DNA from: Chloroflexota bacterium
Lineage (GTDB): Bacteria > Chloroflexota > Anaerolineae > JAAYEA01
Direction: 5' to 3'
DNA length: 45,493 nucleotides
NCBI GenBank assembly: GCA_019873665.1
Contig: JAIOAV010000001.1
Coordinates: 84,496-129,988 of the forward strand
The notes below the pieces were generated by a model. That model was not told the DNA's origin. It saw only the letters and a program-made list of their open reading frames with translations, and did not search any database. Numbering within the stretch: the first letter of the stretch is position 1; each line of letters begins with the position of its first letter. Positions 1-9,378 of this stretch are shown here, piece by piece. Position numbers and translations under genes: made by a program.

Positions 1-1
1 C

Positions 2-1102
2 AGCGATTCGCTGGTGCGAAAGGCGATCCTGCGCGAAAAGAGCCGCGGCGGCCAGGTCTATTTCGTGCATAATCGGGTGCAAGGCATCCGGCAAATCACG
101 CAACAACTCCGCCGTCTGGTGCCAGAAGCGAGCTTTGTCATCGGACACGGGCAGATGGACGAGGGGGAGCTATCGCAGGTGATGCTCGATTTCGTGGGCG
201 GCAAATACGATGTATTGGTGTGCACGACCATCATCGAGAGCGGCCTGGATATCCCGAACGTCAATACGATAATCGTCAATCACGCCGACAAGTTTGGCCT
301 GGCGCAGCTTTATCAGTTGCGTGGCCGTGTGGGGCGTAGCTCAGCGCAGGCATATGCCTATTTCCTTTACAGCAAGGGGCAGGGGCTCACCGATGTGGCA
401 CGGCGACGGCTGGAGGCAATCATGGAGTCATCCGAACTGGGCGGCGGCTTTCGCGTCGCGATGCGCGACCTGGAGATTCGCGGTGGCGGCGAGATCCTAG
501 GCACGCGACAGCACGGCCATATCGCCGCAGTGGGCTTTGATCTCTATACGCGACTGCTGGCGCAGGCAATCCGAGCGCTCAAGGAAAAGTCGGGCAAATT
601 GCCCGATCTGGAGGCGAACGCACCCTTCTCCGCCCTCTCACCGGAGCCCTCGCCCAATGTGGACCTGCCCGTGGATGCGCATCTGCCTGAGGAATACATC
701 CCGGAGGTGAACCTCCGGCTGAAGCTGTATCAGAGGTTGGCGAGCCTGACAAAGCTGGAGCAGATCGAGGCAATCGCCCAGGAGTTGGAGGATCGCTTTG
801 GCAAGCTACCAGAGCCAGTGCAGAACTTGCTCTATTTGCTCCGCGTCAAGGTGTTGGCGGAAAAGGCGGGAGCCAGCGCTGTGAGCCTCGACAACGGGCG
901 GGTCAATGTCCGCTTTGCGTCGCCGGAGGCGTTTGTGCCGGTCAAGCCGATCGTCATCCGTGACTTTGGGCAGATCGCCAAGACGACCGCATCTTTCGCG
1001 TCCATCCCATGGGGCAGAGGGGGGAAACTGAGCCGCGACACGCTGGAGCAGCTCCTGGAGGCGATGGCGGACGCCCGCGCCACGGGGCCACAGTGTCAAT
1101 AG
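2..1102 (+). CDS. mfd: Transcription-repair coupling factor Mfd, C-terminal part (5' end outside window)
   Basis: Mfd is an ATP-driven DNA translocase that removes stalled RNA polymerase from lesions and recruits UvrA. Only the last ~366 codons are present; the reading frame is open to the window edge. The visible part begins inside the second RecA-like helicase lobe: a TTIIESGLDIPNVNTII motif and the RGRVGRSSAQAYAYF motif (helicase motif VI, arginine finger) are followed by the LGGGFRVAMRDLEIRGGGE segment and IAAVGFDLY, which are characteristic of Mfd and distinguish it from RecG. The remaining ~150 residues fit the Mfd C-terminal (D7/TRCF) domain, with the LPEEYIPEVNLRLKLYQRLA motif. The gene ends in TAG just before a strong hairpin. 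The assignment is very secure. The apparent GTG start at 14 is internal to the gene and is not a real start. Confidence 0.96.
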   Translation, partial: SDSLVRKAILREKSRGGQVYFVHNRVQGIRQITQQLRRLVPEASFVIGHGQMDEGELSQVMLDFVGGKYDVLVCTTIIESGLDIPNVNTIIVNHADKFGLAQLYQLRGRVGRSSAQAYAYFLYSKGQGLTDVARRRLEAIMESSELGGGFRVAMRDLEIRGGGEILGTRQHGHIAAVGFDLYTRLLAQAIRALKEKSGKLPDLEANAPFSALSPEPSPNVDLPVDAHLPEEYIPEVNLRLKLYQRLASLTKLEQIEAIAQELEDRFGKLPEPVQNLLYLLRVKVLAEKAGASAVSLDNGRVNVRFASPEAFVPVKPIVIRDFGQIAKTTASFASIPWGRGGKLSRDTLEQLLEAMADARATGPQCQ

Positions 1103-1116
1103 CAGACAGGCAAGCA

Positions 1117-1149
1117 GAGGCCGCGCCGATCTCCCGTCGGCGCGGCCTC
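1117..1149. terminator. Hairpin between convergent mfd and zinc-ribbon gene
   Basis: A perfect 13-bp inverted repeat (1117-1129 with 1137-1149, 7-nt loop) lies between the stop of mfd and the stop of the minus-strand zinc-ribbon gene. The only T-rich stretch on the plus strand is a short GTTCT after the stem. It probably acts as a shared terminator or 3'-end stabiliser for both genes. Confidence 0.7.
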
Positions 1150-1184
1150 GTTCTATGCTGCGGATCCGCGCGCCAGCGGATATC

Positions 1185-1592
1185 CTAGCTGGCGGGGAGC
1201 AGATAGAAGAAGAGGAACGTGGCTGTGCAGCAGCAGCACAGCAATACCAGCAGAACGATGGCGATCACGATGATCCACGTCCAGGTGTTGTCGCGGGCTG
1301 GCGCACCGACGCCTTCGGCTGGCGGCACAGGAAACCTACCCTCTTCCGCGGCTGCCGCCGGGGCTTCTTCAGGAGCTGGCGCCTCTGTCGGCGGAGCGGC
1401 CGGCGTTGGCGTCTCCTCTGGTGTCACAGGGACAGCTTGCTCTATGCCTTCTGGGACTACAGGCTCGACAGCGGCAGCCTCCGCCGCGCTCTTGCCTTCC
1501 TGTTCTCGCTCCTGCAATAGATTGTGGCCGCAGCTTTCGCAAAAGACATCGTCTTCAGCTACCTTTGCGCCACACAGGGGGCATACGTTCAT
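1185..1592 (-). CDS. Small zinc-ribbon protein with a C-terminal membrane anchor
   Basis: This predicted 135-residue protein has three visible parts. The N-terminus is a zinc ribbon (CPLCGAKVAEDDVFCESCGHN, two CxxC knuckles). A ~75-residue low-complexity linker rich in Pro, Ala and Glu follows. The C-terminus is one hydrophobic segment (WTWIIVIAIVLLVLL) running into CCCC and a second hydrophobic patch. The architecture suggests a cytoplasmic zinc ribbon tethered to the membrane; this class usually has no assigned function. The ATG at 1592 is preferred over an upstream in-frame GTG at 1652 because an AGGAG lies 10 nt before it and the zinc ribbon begins directly. The run of four cysteines at the end of the membrane segment is unusual. 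The function is unknown. Confidence 0.8.
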   Translation of the reverse strand: MNVCPLCGAKVAEDDVFCESCGHNLLQEREQEGKSAAEAAAVEPVVPEGIEQAVPVTPEETPTPAAPPTEAPAPEEAPAAAAEEGRFPVPPAEGVGAPARDNTWTWIIVIAIVLLVLLCCCCTATFLFFYLLPAS

Positions 1593-1698
1593 GCGTCCTT
1601 CGCTCCTTTCTTCTTTCTGCTCTCTTGACTGGCGCTGCTCACTTGTCTTCACACCGGTTGGCCACCTTCACAGGCCGTGTGGCAACATGAGCATACGG

Positions 1699-2829
1699 TT
1701 ACTCGGCAGAAGCTTCATGCAGCTTCCATTGAGTGCCCTGCTTGATCAGGTGCCACTGGATCGTGCGCAACTGGGATTGGCCATCTGGTCCGACAAACAG
1801 CACCTTGGTCGTGACCAGCGCAGCCTGCGGCTGGGTGTCCTGCGCAAAGGCGGAGAGGGTGTCGCTGGGGCCAGGCACATAGCTGATCTCTTGCACGAGC
1901 GCTTTCTGCAGCGTGGCTCGCGGCCATGGCGAGCCATAGTCCAGTTGGCCGCCTGCCAGGCGCTGTTGCGCCTGCGCGGATAGCAGCGACGCGAGGTCGC
2001 CTCCCGGGAGCCGGTTGTAGAACGCCAGCACTAGCTTTTCCGGGTAAGGTGTGTCCAGGATGTCAGCGGGCATACCATAGGCAAACTCGATGCTCGCCTC
2101 TCTCGGCGGCAGCAGGACGGTCGTGTCCGGCTGAAAATAGCTGCCACTGCTTGGCAGATAGAGACGGCGGAGCGCGAACTGGCTCCGTTCACTTCCTGCA
2201 CGATCATAGACCGTTACAGCATTGCCGACGCGCGTGATGCGCAGCGTGGCCCGAAAGAAGCCCGCCACCTGGTACGGATTCGGTAGGTTCACGCAGGGCG
2301 GGTTAGGCACCTTGTTCACATCGAGCACGCGATAGATGGAAAGGGTGGTATTCTGGACATCAGTGATCACAAGCTCGGGGCGGATGCCGCTTTCCTCCGG
2401 CAGGTTGTTGAGCACATCAACCATGCCGATCTGCACTGCGCCCTCGCCGAGATAGTCGCTATCGGGGGTGGTCAGCTTGTAGGGGTAGATCACGGGCAGC
2501 TCTCGATCAACTCCCTCGGCATCATAGACCACCACCGATATAGGGCTACGGTAGCCCACCAGATCGTAACGGTAGGCGACTATCCACTCCTGCAAGCCGT
2601 CTCGGTCTGCATCCAGACGCAGGATCGTTGAGACGGTCGTTCCCTGGGGCGCGAGTTCTCTCAAGTCCAGCAGCTCGGGGTTCTCGCAATAGCTCGCTTT
2701 CAGCCTACTATACAGGGGTTTGAACCTGATCTGGATGATCATGAGTGCTGCCACCAGACACAGAACCCCGAACACCATGCCAAACAGGATATCCTGCGCC
2801 CGCTTCACGTTTCCCCCTGTCCCCCTCAT
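1699..2829 (-). CDS. Membrane-anchored protein of unknown function with an FG-GAP-like stretch
   Basis: The predicted protein has 376 residues, or 369 if it starts at the GTG at 2808, which has AGGGGG 6 nt upstream; the two starts cannot be separated with certainty. An N-terminal hydrophobic segment (ILFGMVFGVLCLVAALMII) would act as a signal anchor, leaving the rest outside the cytoplasm. Around residues 70-90 the stretch LRLDADRDGLQEWIVAY has the DxDxDG pattern of FG-GAP/VCBS calcium-binding loops, and a second related stretch (LVITDVQNTTLSIYRVLD) follows. The last ~90 residues (SLLSAQAQQRL... to QWHLIKQGTQWKLHEAS) look like an NTF2/DUF4878-type fold, a weak similarity by eye. It lies downstream of lon on the same strand, with a ~130-nt gap. 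No function is assigned. Confidence 0.75.
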   Translation of the reverse strand: MRGTGGNVKRAQDILFGMVFGVLCLVAALMIIQIRFKPLYSRLKASYCENPELLDLRELAPQGTTVSTILRLDADRDGLQEWIVAYRYDLVGYRSPISVVVYDAEGVDRELPVIYPYKLTTPDSDYLGEGAVQIGMVDVLNNLPEESGIRPELVITDVQNTTLSIYRVLDVNKVPNPPCVNLPNPYQVAGFFRATLRITRVGNAVTVYDRAGSERSQFALRRLYLPSSGSYFQPDTTVLLPPREASIEFAYGMPADILDTPYPEKLVLAFYNRLPGGDLASLLSAQAQQRLAGGQLDYGSPWPRATLQKALVQEISYVPGPSDTLSAFAQDTQPQAALVTTKVLFVGPDGQSQLRTIQWHLIKQGTQWKLHEASAE

Positions 2830-2896
2830 GACTGGCCCCTGCGATGACCTGTCGCTCCACCACTAGCCCGTTTGACTGGCAGGCAGAGTCAGCCGG

Positions 2897-2924
2897 GACG
2901 CAACCGTTCCCCATTCGTTGCGTC
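2897..2924 (-). terminator. Weak hairpin downstream of lon
   Basis: GACGCAAC at 2897-2904 pairs with GTTGCGTC at 2917-2924 across a 12-nt loop, between the lon stop and the next minus-strand gene. There is no U-tract, so it may be a 3'-end structure rather than an intrinsic terminator. Confidence 0.35.
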
Positions 2925-2957
2925 GGGCAGAGCTCCCGCGCTTGGGGAGGGCCGCCC

Positions 2958-5351
2958 CTATACCTCCTCAGCTATTGCCACTTCTGTGGGCGCTTCCTCT
3001 GGTGGGCAGGCGTCCATGATCAGCGCCGTTTCCAGAACCTCGTCCATGTGCTTGACCCACACAAAGCTCATTCGGCGCTGCACTTTCTTGGGGATCTCGA
3101 TCAGGTCGCGCTTGTTTTTCTCCGGCGCGATGAGCATCTTGATGCCGGCGCGGTGTGCCGCCAGCGTCTTTTCGCGAAAGCCGCCCACGGGCAGCACACG
3201 GCCGCGCAGCGTGATCTCCCCCGTCATGGCCACATCGCGCCGCACGGGCCAGCCGGTGAGCGCCGAGACCAGCGCGGTGGCGATGGTGATCCCGGCGGAT
3301 GGCCCATCCTTGGGGATCGCGCCCTCCGGCACGTGCACGTGGATATCGTGCTTATCAAAGTCCATGTCATTTGCCAGCCCGAAGCGTTCGCCGTGCGAGC
3401 GGATATAGCTCAGTGCGGCCTGCGCCGATTCCTGCATGATGTCGCCCAGCTGGCCGGTGAGGATTAGATTGCCCTTGCCTTCCATCACCGTCACCTCGAC
3501 CGCCATCAGGTCGCCGCCGGCCTCGGTCCAGGCTACGCCCATGGCAACACCCACCTCGTTCGCTTCCTCCGCGACGTGGTTGATGATCAGCGGCGGACCC
3601 AAGAAGCGCTGCACTTGGCTCCGGCCGACGATTTTGGGATAACTCTTGCCCTCTGCCACACGCCGTGCCACCTTGCGGCAGATCTTGCCGATCTCGCGCT
3701 CCAGATTGCGCACGCCCGCCTCTAGCGTGTACTCGCGGATGATCTGCTGCAGCGCCTCCTCGGTAAAGTGCAAGTGAGAGATACCCGTGCTCTCCATCTG
3801 TCGCGGGATCAAGAACCGACGGGCGATCTCGATCTTTTCCTCTTCGATATAGCCTGGGAACTCGATCACCTCCAGGCGATCCTGCAGCGCGGGCGGGATC
3901 GAATCCAGCACGTTGGCCGTCGTGATGAACATCACCTTGGAGAGATCGTAGGCGAGCTCAAGATAATGGTCCGAGAATGCAAAGTTCTGCTCTGGATCCA
4001 ACACCTCCAGCAACGCCGATGACGGATCGCCCCGAAAGTCTGCGCCGATCTTGTCAATCTCGTCCAGCATGAATACGGGGTTCACAGTGCCGGCACGGCG
4101 CATCGTCTGGATGATGCGGCCAGGGAGAGCGCCAACATAGGTGCGGCGGTGGCCGCGAATCTCTGCCTCGTCGCGGATGCCGCCCAGGCTGACGCGCACG
4201 AACTTGCGCCCCAGCGCGTCGGCGATGGACTTGCCCAGCGAGGTCTTGCCGGTGCCAGGCGGCCCCACAAAGCAGAGGATCGGGCTCTTCATCTTGTCTG
4301 CTGCCAGCTTGCGCACAGCGATGAATTCCAGAATGCGCTCTTTGGCCTTGGGCAGCCCGTAGTGATTGTTCTCCAGCACCTTGGCCACCCACTCGATGTC
4401 CAGGTTGTCCTCAGTGGCCTGCTGCCATGGCAGCGACACCAACCAGTCTATATACGTGCGAATGACGGTCGTCTCCGGCATCGCCGAGGGCATGGCCGCG
4501 AGCCTATCCAGCTCCTGGAGCGCCTTTTCCGTGGCCTCTGCTGACATGTTGGCCTCGCGAATCTGCTCCCGCAACGTATTGATCTCTTGCAGGATGGGAT
4601 CCATTTCGCCCAGCTCGCCTTGGATGATGCGCATCTGCTCGCGCAGATAGTACTCGCGCTGGTTCTTGTCCATCTCTTCCTGGACTTGGGATTGGATGCG
4701 GCTCTCCAGCTCCAGGATTTCGAGTTCCTTGGCCAGGATGACATTCAGCTTTTGCAGCCGTACCGTCGCGTCGGCGGTCTCCAACATATCTTGCCGCGCT
4801 TCCAGCTCCAGGTCGAGCGTCGAGGCGATCAGGTCTGCCAGCGCGCCTGGCCCCTCTGCGTTCATGGCGGCCACAAACGCGTCGTCGGGGATATCGCGGC
4901 TGAGCTGTGCCACCTTCTCAAAGAGCGCGAGCACGGCGCGCATCAGCGCCTCTGTGGTGAGGCTGTTGTCGCTCACCTCTGGGATCGGCTTGACGCGCGC
5001 TACAAAATACGGCTCCGTCTGCACATACTCCAGAATGCGGACTCGCTGCTGCCCCTGCGCGAGGATATTCGTGCTGCCATCGGGCATGCGCAGCAGCCGG
5101 CTGACCAGCGTGTCTGTGCCGACGGCGTGCAAGTCATCGGTATCGGGAAACTCCTCATTTTCATCGATCTGCGCCACGGCCACTACGCGCTCATCGGCCG
5201 CCAGGGCAGCCTCCACAGCCCGCAGCGAGCGATCTCGCCCCACATAGAGTGGAGCAAAGATGCGCGGAAAAAGCACCATGTCGCGGAGCGGGATGACTGG
5301 CAGCTCCTCTATCTCTTCAGCGGGATTCGCTGCTTCAAAATCGCTAGACAT
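2958..5351 (-). CDS. lon: ATP-dependent Lon protease
   Basis: Lon is a cytoplasmic AAA+ serine protease that degrades damaged and regulatory proteins. The protein has 797 residues from the chosen ATG, normal for LonA. Order of parts: N-terminal substrate-binding domain ([13 protein letters not shown] start), a coiled-coil stretch, an AAA+ module with Walker [14 protein letters not shown] and Walker [12 protein letters not shown], and a C-terminal protease domain with the Ser-Lys dyad. The serine is S685 in [11 protein letters not shown] and the lysine is K728 in [11 protein letters not shown]; the 43-residue spacing equals that of E. coli Lon. The ATG at 5351 has GGAGG 14 nt upstream. An in-frame GTG at 5372 has no ribosome binding site and would lie only ~15 nt from the predicted transcription start, so it is less likely. 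A consensus promoter lies upstream. Confidence 0.96.
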   Translation of the reverse strand: MSSDFEAANPAEEIEELPVIPLRDMVLFPRIFAPLYVGRDRSLRAVEAALAADERVVAVAQIDENEEFPDTDDLHAVGTDTLVSRLLRMPDGSTNILAQGQQRVRILEYVQTEPYFVARVKPIPEVSDNSLTTEALMRAVLALFEKVAQLSRDIPDDAFVAAMNAEGPGALADLIASTLDLELEARQDMLETADATVRLQKLNVILAKELEILELESRIQSQVQEEMDKNQREYYLREQMRIIQGELGEMDPILQEINTLREQIREANMSAEATEKALQELDRLAAMPSAMPETTVIRTYIDWLVSLPWQQATEDNLDIEWVAKVLENNHYGLPKAKERILEFIAVRKLAADKMKSPILCFVGPPGTGKTSLGKSIADALGRKFVRVSLGGIRDEAEIRGHRRTYVGALPGRIIQTMRRAGTVNPVFMLDEIDKIGADFRGDPSSALLEVLDPEQNFAFSDHYLELAYDLSKVMFITTANVLDSIPPALQDRLEVIEFPGYIEEEKIEIARRFLIPRQMESTGISHLHFTEEALQQIIREYTLEAGVRNLEREIGKICRKVARRVAEGKSYPKIVGRSQVQRFLGPPLIINHVAEEANEVGVAMGVAWTEAGGDLMAVEVTVMEGKGNLILTGQLGDIMQESAQAALSYIRSHGERFGLANDMDFDKHDIHVHVPEGAIPKDGPSAGITIATALVSALTGWPVRRDVAMTGEITLRGRVLPVGGFREKTLAAHRAGIKMLIAPEKNKRDLIEIPKKVQRRMSFVWVKHMDEVLETALIMDACPPEEAPTEVAIAEEV

Positions 5352-5393
5352 GAAAGGTTTTACTACCTCCACTGATGCAAACTCTTTCGCGTG

Positions 5394-5422
5394 ATTATAC
5401 CGCCTTCAGAAGCTTCTGTCAA
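5394..5422 (-). promoter_or_regulatory. lon promoter (consensus -35/-10)
   Basis: On the minus strand TTGACA (5422-5417) is followed by a 17-nt spacer and TATAAT (5399-5394), a perfect sigma-70-type match. The predicted start site near 5387 gives a ~36-nt leader to the ATG at 5351. No CIRCE or HAIR heat-shock operator was noticed. Confidence 0.85.
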
Positions 5423-5463
5423 TTGCCCGCGGCGGCCGGCCGGCACGCGAAGGCGAAATTGGC

Positions 5464-5492
5464 TTGACTATGCCTACCGAGTGTGATATAAT
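5464..5492 (+). promoter_or_regulatory. gap promoter
   Basis: TTGACT (5464-5469), 17-nt spacer, TATAAT (5487-5492). It directs transcription toward the GAPDH gene with a leader of about 75 nt. It is divergent from the lon promoter, with the two -35 boxes ~40 bp apart. Confidence 0.85.
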
Positions 5493-5540
5493 GGCCTTTG
5501 TTGGACATGACTGCACCGTTGTGTTGACTGTCTCTAGTGA

Positions 5541-6587
<1,047 letters not shown>

Positions 6588-6599
6588 ATCGGTTCGAAG

Positions 6600-6627
6600 G
6601 AGCCAAGGGCAATGGGGCCCTTGGCTC
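6600..6627 (+). terminator. Hairpin after gap
   Basis: GAGCCAAGGGC (6600-6610) pairs perfectly with GCCCTTGGCTC (6617-6627) across a 6-nt loop. No run of T follows, so termination may be partial and some transcription could continue into the redox island. Confidence 0.6.
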
Positions 6628-6665
6628 TCACCATGCCCTGCATGAAGCAGTAGAGAGGTTAGACT

Positions 6666-6947
6666 TTGAAGAAACTTCAGATCGAGTTGTTTGGCATGGC
6701 CAGGAGGCTCGCCCAAGCAAAAGAGACGACGGTGGAGATCGAAGAGCGTGGCACTTACCGGGATGTCGTGGCGGCTTTGGCCCGGAGGTACCCCGCGTTT
6801 ATTGATCAGATCATAAAACCGGATACGCATGAGCTGATCGAGCCCTATTTCCTGAACGTCGATGCGCGACGAGTCGTCCGTGATCTGGACGAGATCCCAG
6901 AGGAGGGCAAACCGCTTCTCCTCCTGTTTGTGGACGCTGGAGGGTAG
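6666..6947 (+). CDS. MoaD/ThiS-family sulfur-carrier protein linked to AOR
   Basis: This small ubiquitin-fold protein has 93 residues and ends in Gly-Gly, the tail that is adenylated and thiocarboxylated in MoaD and ThiS. MoaD proteins donate sulfur for the dithiolene of molybdopterin; copies next to AOR genes are thought to serve the tungsten-pterin cofactor. The sequence fits: a KLQIELFGMARRLA start, TYRDVVAALARRYP in the middle and LLLFVDAGG at the end. The start codon is TTG, with GAGAGG 7 nt upstream; no ATG is available at a suitable place. It lies 6 nt before the AOR gene, whose GGAGG overlaps the end of this gene, so the two are probably translationally coupled. No clear promoter was seen between the gap hairpin and this gene. 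Confidence 0.88.
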   Translation: MKKLQIELFGMARRLAQAKETTVEIEERGTYRDVVAALARRYPAFIDQIIKPDTHELIEPYFLNVDARRVVRDLDEIPEEGKPLLLLFVDAGG

Positions 6948-6953
6948 AGAGCG

Positions 6954-8795
6954 ATGGAAGGTTTCTTTGGCAGGATCCTGCATATAGATTTGACCAACCG
7001 CAAGTCGTGGGTGCAGACTGTTTCTGAAGATTACCTCAAGAAGTACATCGGCGGTGTCAGCCTGGCAACGCGCCTCGCGTATGAGAACACGCCCCGCGGC
7101 GCGGATCCCCTCGGCCCGGAGAACGCGCTCTGTTTTGCAGCCAGTGCCTTTGCCGGGACATTGGTGCCCGTGGGCGGGAAACATGCTGTGGCAGCCAAGT
7201 CGCCCTTGACCGGCTTTATCGGCGATTGTCTCGCTTCCAGCTATTTCTCCCAGTCGTTGCGCCGCGCAGGCTATGATGGCATCGTCATCACTGGCGCGTG
7301 CGACAAGCTCAGCTACGTCTTTGTGGATGATGACGTCGTAACCTTTCATGATGCTGAGCATCTGCGCGGTATGCACACCTTCGATACCGAGGAGGCGATC
7401 CGCGCCGAGCTAGGCGACGATGCGGTGCGCGTCTCCACCATCGGGCTGGCAGGGGAAAAACTGGTGCGCTTTGCCAATATCACTAATGATCGTGGCCGCC
7501 AGGCAGGCCGCACCGGACTGGGCGCGGTGATGGGCAGCAAGAAGCTCAAGGCGTTGGCCATTCGCGGCAGCAAGCCGATCACGGTGGCCGATCCGCAGAA
7601 GCTCACCGAGAAGGCGCTCGCGCTTTCCAAACAGGCCAAGGGACCCAAGACGGAAAAGTATCGCATCCTGGGCACGCCTTCTAACGTGCTGAACATGAAC
7701 CGGCTGGGCGTGTTGCCAACACGCAACTACCAGAGCGGTGTGTTCGAAGCGGCGGAGAAGGTGAGCGGCGAGTATATGCTGGAGCACCATGTGGAGAAGG
7801 CGGTCTCCTGCGCTGGGTGCCCCATCGCGTGCGAGCACATCACCAGCGTGCGCGATGGCGATTACGCCGGCGCGCGCACCTCGATTGACTACGAGTCGCT
7901 CTTTGCGGTCGGGCCCAACTGCGGCGTGGACTATTTCCCCGCCATCATCAAAGCGATCGAGACGTGCGACATGTATGGCATGGACACCATGAGCACCGGC
8001 GTAACCGTTTCGTGGGCGATGGAGTGCTACCAGCGGGGTATCCTGACCAAGGAGGATTTTGGCGGGCTGGAGCCGGTGTGGGGCAATCACGCCGCGGTGG
8101 TCAAGCTGATCGAGATGATCGCCAAACGCGAGGGGATCGGTGACCTGTTGGCTGAAGGCACCAAGCGGGCCGCGGCCAAGGTCGGCAAGGGTTCCGCGCA
8201 CTTTGCTATGAACGTGAAGGGGTTGGAGACTGCCGGTTACGATGCGCGCGGTTTTCAGACCTTTGCGCTTGGGTGCGCTGTGGGCACACGCGGCCCTTGT
8301 CATAACCGTTCCCTCGCCTACGAGCCGGATGCCAAAGGCGAGGTGGATCGCCTCAAGGCCGAGCCGGCACGCGGCAAGATCGCCAAAGAGTGCGAGGAAT
8401 TCGCGGCCCTCTTTGACATGACCATGCTGTGCAAGTTCATTCGGGGTTGCTTCAAAGACGCCTGGGCTGAGATCGCAGAGCTGTTCACGCTGACCACCGG
8501 CCTTGAAGTCTCGGCGGAAGATCTCAAACTGGCGGCGGAGCGCTGCTGGAACCTGAAGAAGGCGTTCAACATCCGCGAAGGCTGGTCCCGTGCTGATGAC
8601 TGGCTGCCGGGACGCTGGCTACATGACCCACTGCCCGAGGGTGCATCGAAGGGGGCGGTCGTCAAACCGGACGACCTGAAGATGATGATAGATGCCTATT
8701 ACGCAGCGCGTGGGTGGACACCGGAGGGCATGATTCCCAAGGCCAAACTGATCGAGTTGGGCCTGGAGGACATCGCAGAGGATGTGGGGGTATAA
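6954..8795 (+). CDS. aor: Tungsten-type aldehyde:ferredoxin oxidoreductase (AOR/BamB family)
   Basis: AOR-family enzymes interconvert aldehydes and carboxylic acids (BamB instead reduces benzoyl-CoA) using a tungsten bis-pterin and one [4Fe-4S] cluster. The protein has 613 residues, normal for the family. The cluster ligands are C286, C289 and C293 in CAGCPIAC and C493 in FDMTMLCKF; the spacing almost equals that of Pyrococcus AOR. The pterin-binding stretches are visible as GPNCGVDYFPAIIKAIETCDMYGMDTMSTG and FALGCAVGTRGPCHNR. The N-terminus has the family start GFFGRILHIDLTN. It is preceded by a MoaD-like gene and followed 3 nt later by a four-cluster ferredoxin, like the AorAB and BamBC pairs of anaerobes. 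The substrate cannot be read from the sequence. Acetaldehyde or other fermentation aldehydes are plausible, and a benzoyl-CoA role is possible but unsupported by other genes here. Confidence 0.93.
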   Translation: MEGFFGRILHIDLTNRKSWVQTVSEDYLKKYIGGVSLATRLAYENTPRGADPLGPENALCFAASAFAGTLVPVGGKHAVAAKSPLTGFIGDCLASSYFSQSLRRAGYDGIVITGACDKLSYVFVDDDVVTFHDAEHLRGMHTFDTEEAIRAELGDDAVRVSTIGLAGEKLVRFANITNDRGRQAGRTGLGAVMGSKKLKALAIRGSKPITVADPQKLTEKALALSKQAKGPKTEKYRILGTPSNVLNMNRLGVLPTRNYQSGVFEAAEKVSGEYMLEHHVEKAVSCAGCPIACEHITSVRDGDYAGARTSIDYESLFAVGPNCGVDYFPAIIKAIETCDMYGMDTMSTGVTVSWAMECYQRGILTKEDFGGLEPVWGNHAAVVKLIEMIAKREGIGDLLAEGTKRAAAKVGKGSAHFAMNVKGLETAGYDARGFQTFALGCAVGTRGPCHNRSLAYEPDAKGEVDRLKAEPARGKIAKECEEFAALFDMTMLCKFIRGCFKDAWAEIAELFTLTTGLEVSAEDLKLAAERCWNLKKAFNIREGWSRADDWLPGRWLHDPLPEGASKGAVVKPDDLKMMIDAYYAARGWTPEGMIPKAKLIELGLEDIAEDVGV

Positions 8796-8798
8796 CCG

Positions 8799-9278
8799 AT
8801 GAAACACCGGTACATTGTCTGTGATCCCGACAAGTGCTCAGGGTGCAATCAGTGTGAGCTCATCTGCTCGGTGGCCAAAACGGGGGTCTTTGACCCCGCC
8901 CGTGCCCGCATTCGCACTGTGCGCATCGAGCCGGTCGTCATGATGTCAATCGCCTGCAGGCTGTGCGAGGACGCGCCCTGTGTGGTGGCCTGCCCGCGCA
9001 AGGCGCTGACCCAGGATGCAGAGACGGGCGTCATTCATGTGGATAACGATCTGTGTGATGGTTGCGCGTGGTGCATCGAAGCGTGCGACTTTGGCGCGAT
9101 CAGCCTGAACCCGCAAACCAAGCGTGTGGAGATCTGCGACCTCTGCGCCGACAAGGAAGAGCCGCAGTGCGTGCTGATCTGCCAAAAGGAGGCATTGTCG
9201 CTATCTACGCCAGAGCAGGTGGCGCGTCAGGCGCGTAAAGAGGTGGTAGGCCAGCTCCTCAAGGAGCTGCTGGAATAG
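8799..9278 (+). CDS. Four-cluster ferredoxin subunit of AOR (AorA/BamC/HycB-like)
   Basis: This 159-residue protein carries Cys groups for about four [4Fe-4S] clusters in the HycB/DmsB arrangement: CSGCNQCELIC near residue 14, CRLCEDAPCVVACP near 50, CDGCAWCIEACD near 87, and CDLCADKEEPQCVLIC near 112. Such subunits wire a catalytic W/Mo subunit to downstream redox partners. Neighbouring AOR stops 3 nt upstream, as in the two-gene AOR modules, so it is most likely the electron-transfer partner of AOR. A hairpin with T-rich flank follows within 60 nt and may limit transcription into hdrA. Confidence 0.9.
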   Translation: MKHRYIVCDPDKCSGCNQCELICSVAKTGVFDPARARIRTVRIEPVVMMSIACRLCEDAPCVVACPRKALTQDAETGVIHVDNDLCDGCAWCIEACDFGAISLNPQTKRVEICDLCADKEEPQCVLICQKEALSLSTPEQVARQARKEVVGQLLKELLE

Positions 9279-9301
9279 GTCGCAGATGACTATGGGCATC
9301 A

Positions 9302-9346
9302 CGAGACGGCTGGGAACCCGTTTGCCTGCCGTCTCGTTTGCCTTTT
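9302..9346 (+). terminator. Terminator or attenuator between the AOR unit and the hdr/mvh unit
   Basis: CGAGACGGC (9302-9310) pairs perfectly with GCCGTCTCG (9328-9336) across a 17-nt loop and is followed by TTTGCCTTTT. It lies inside what otherwise looks like one operon. I see no convincing promoter between it and hdrA, so partial read-through is the simplest reading. Confidence 0.6.
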
Positions 9347-9378
9347 GGGAGGGGACAATTCACCGATAGGAGATTTCC

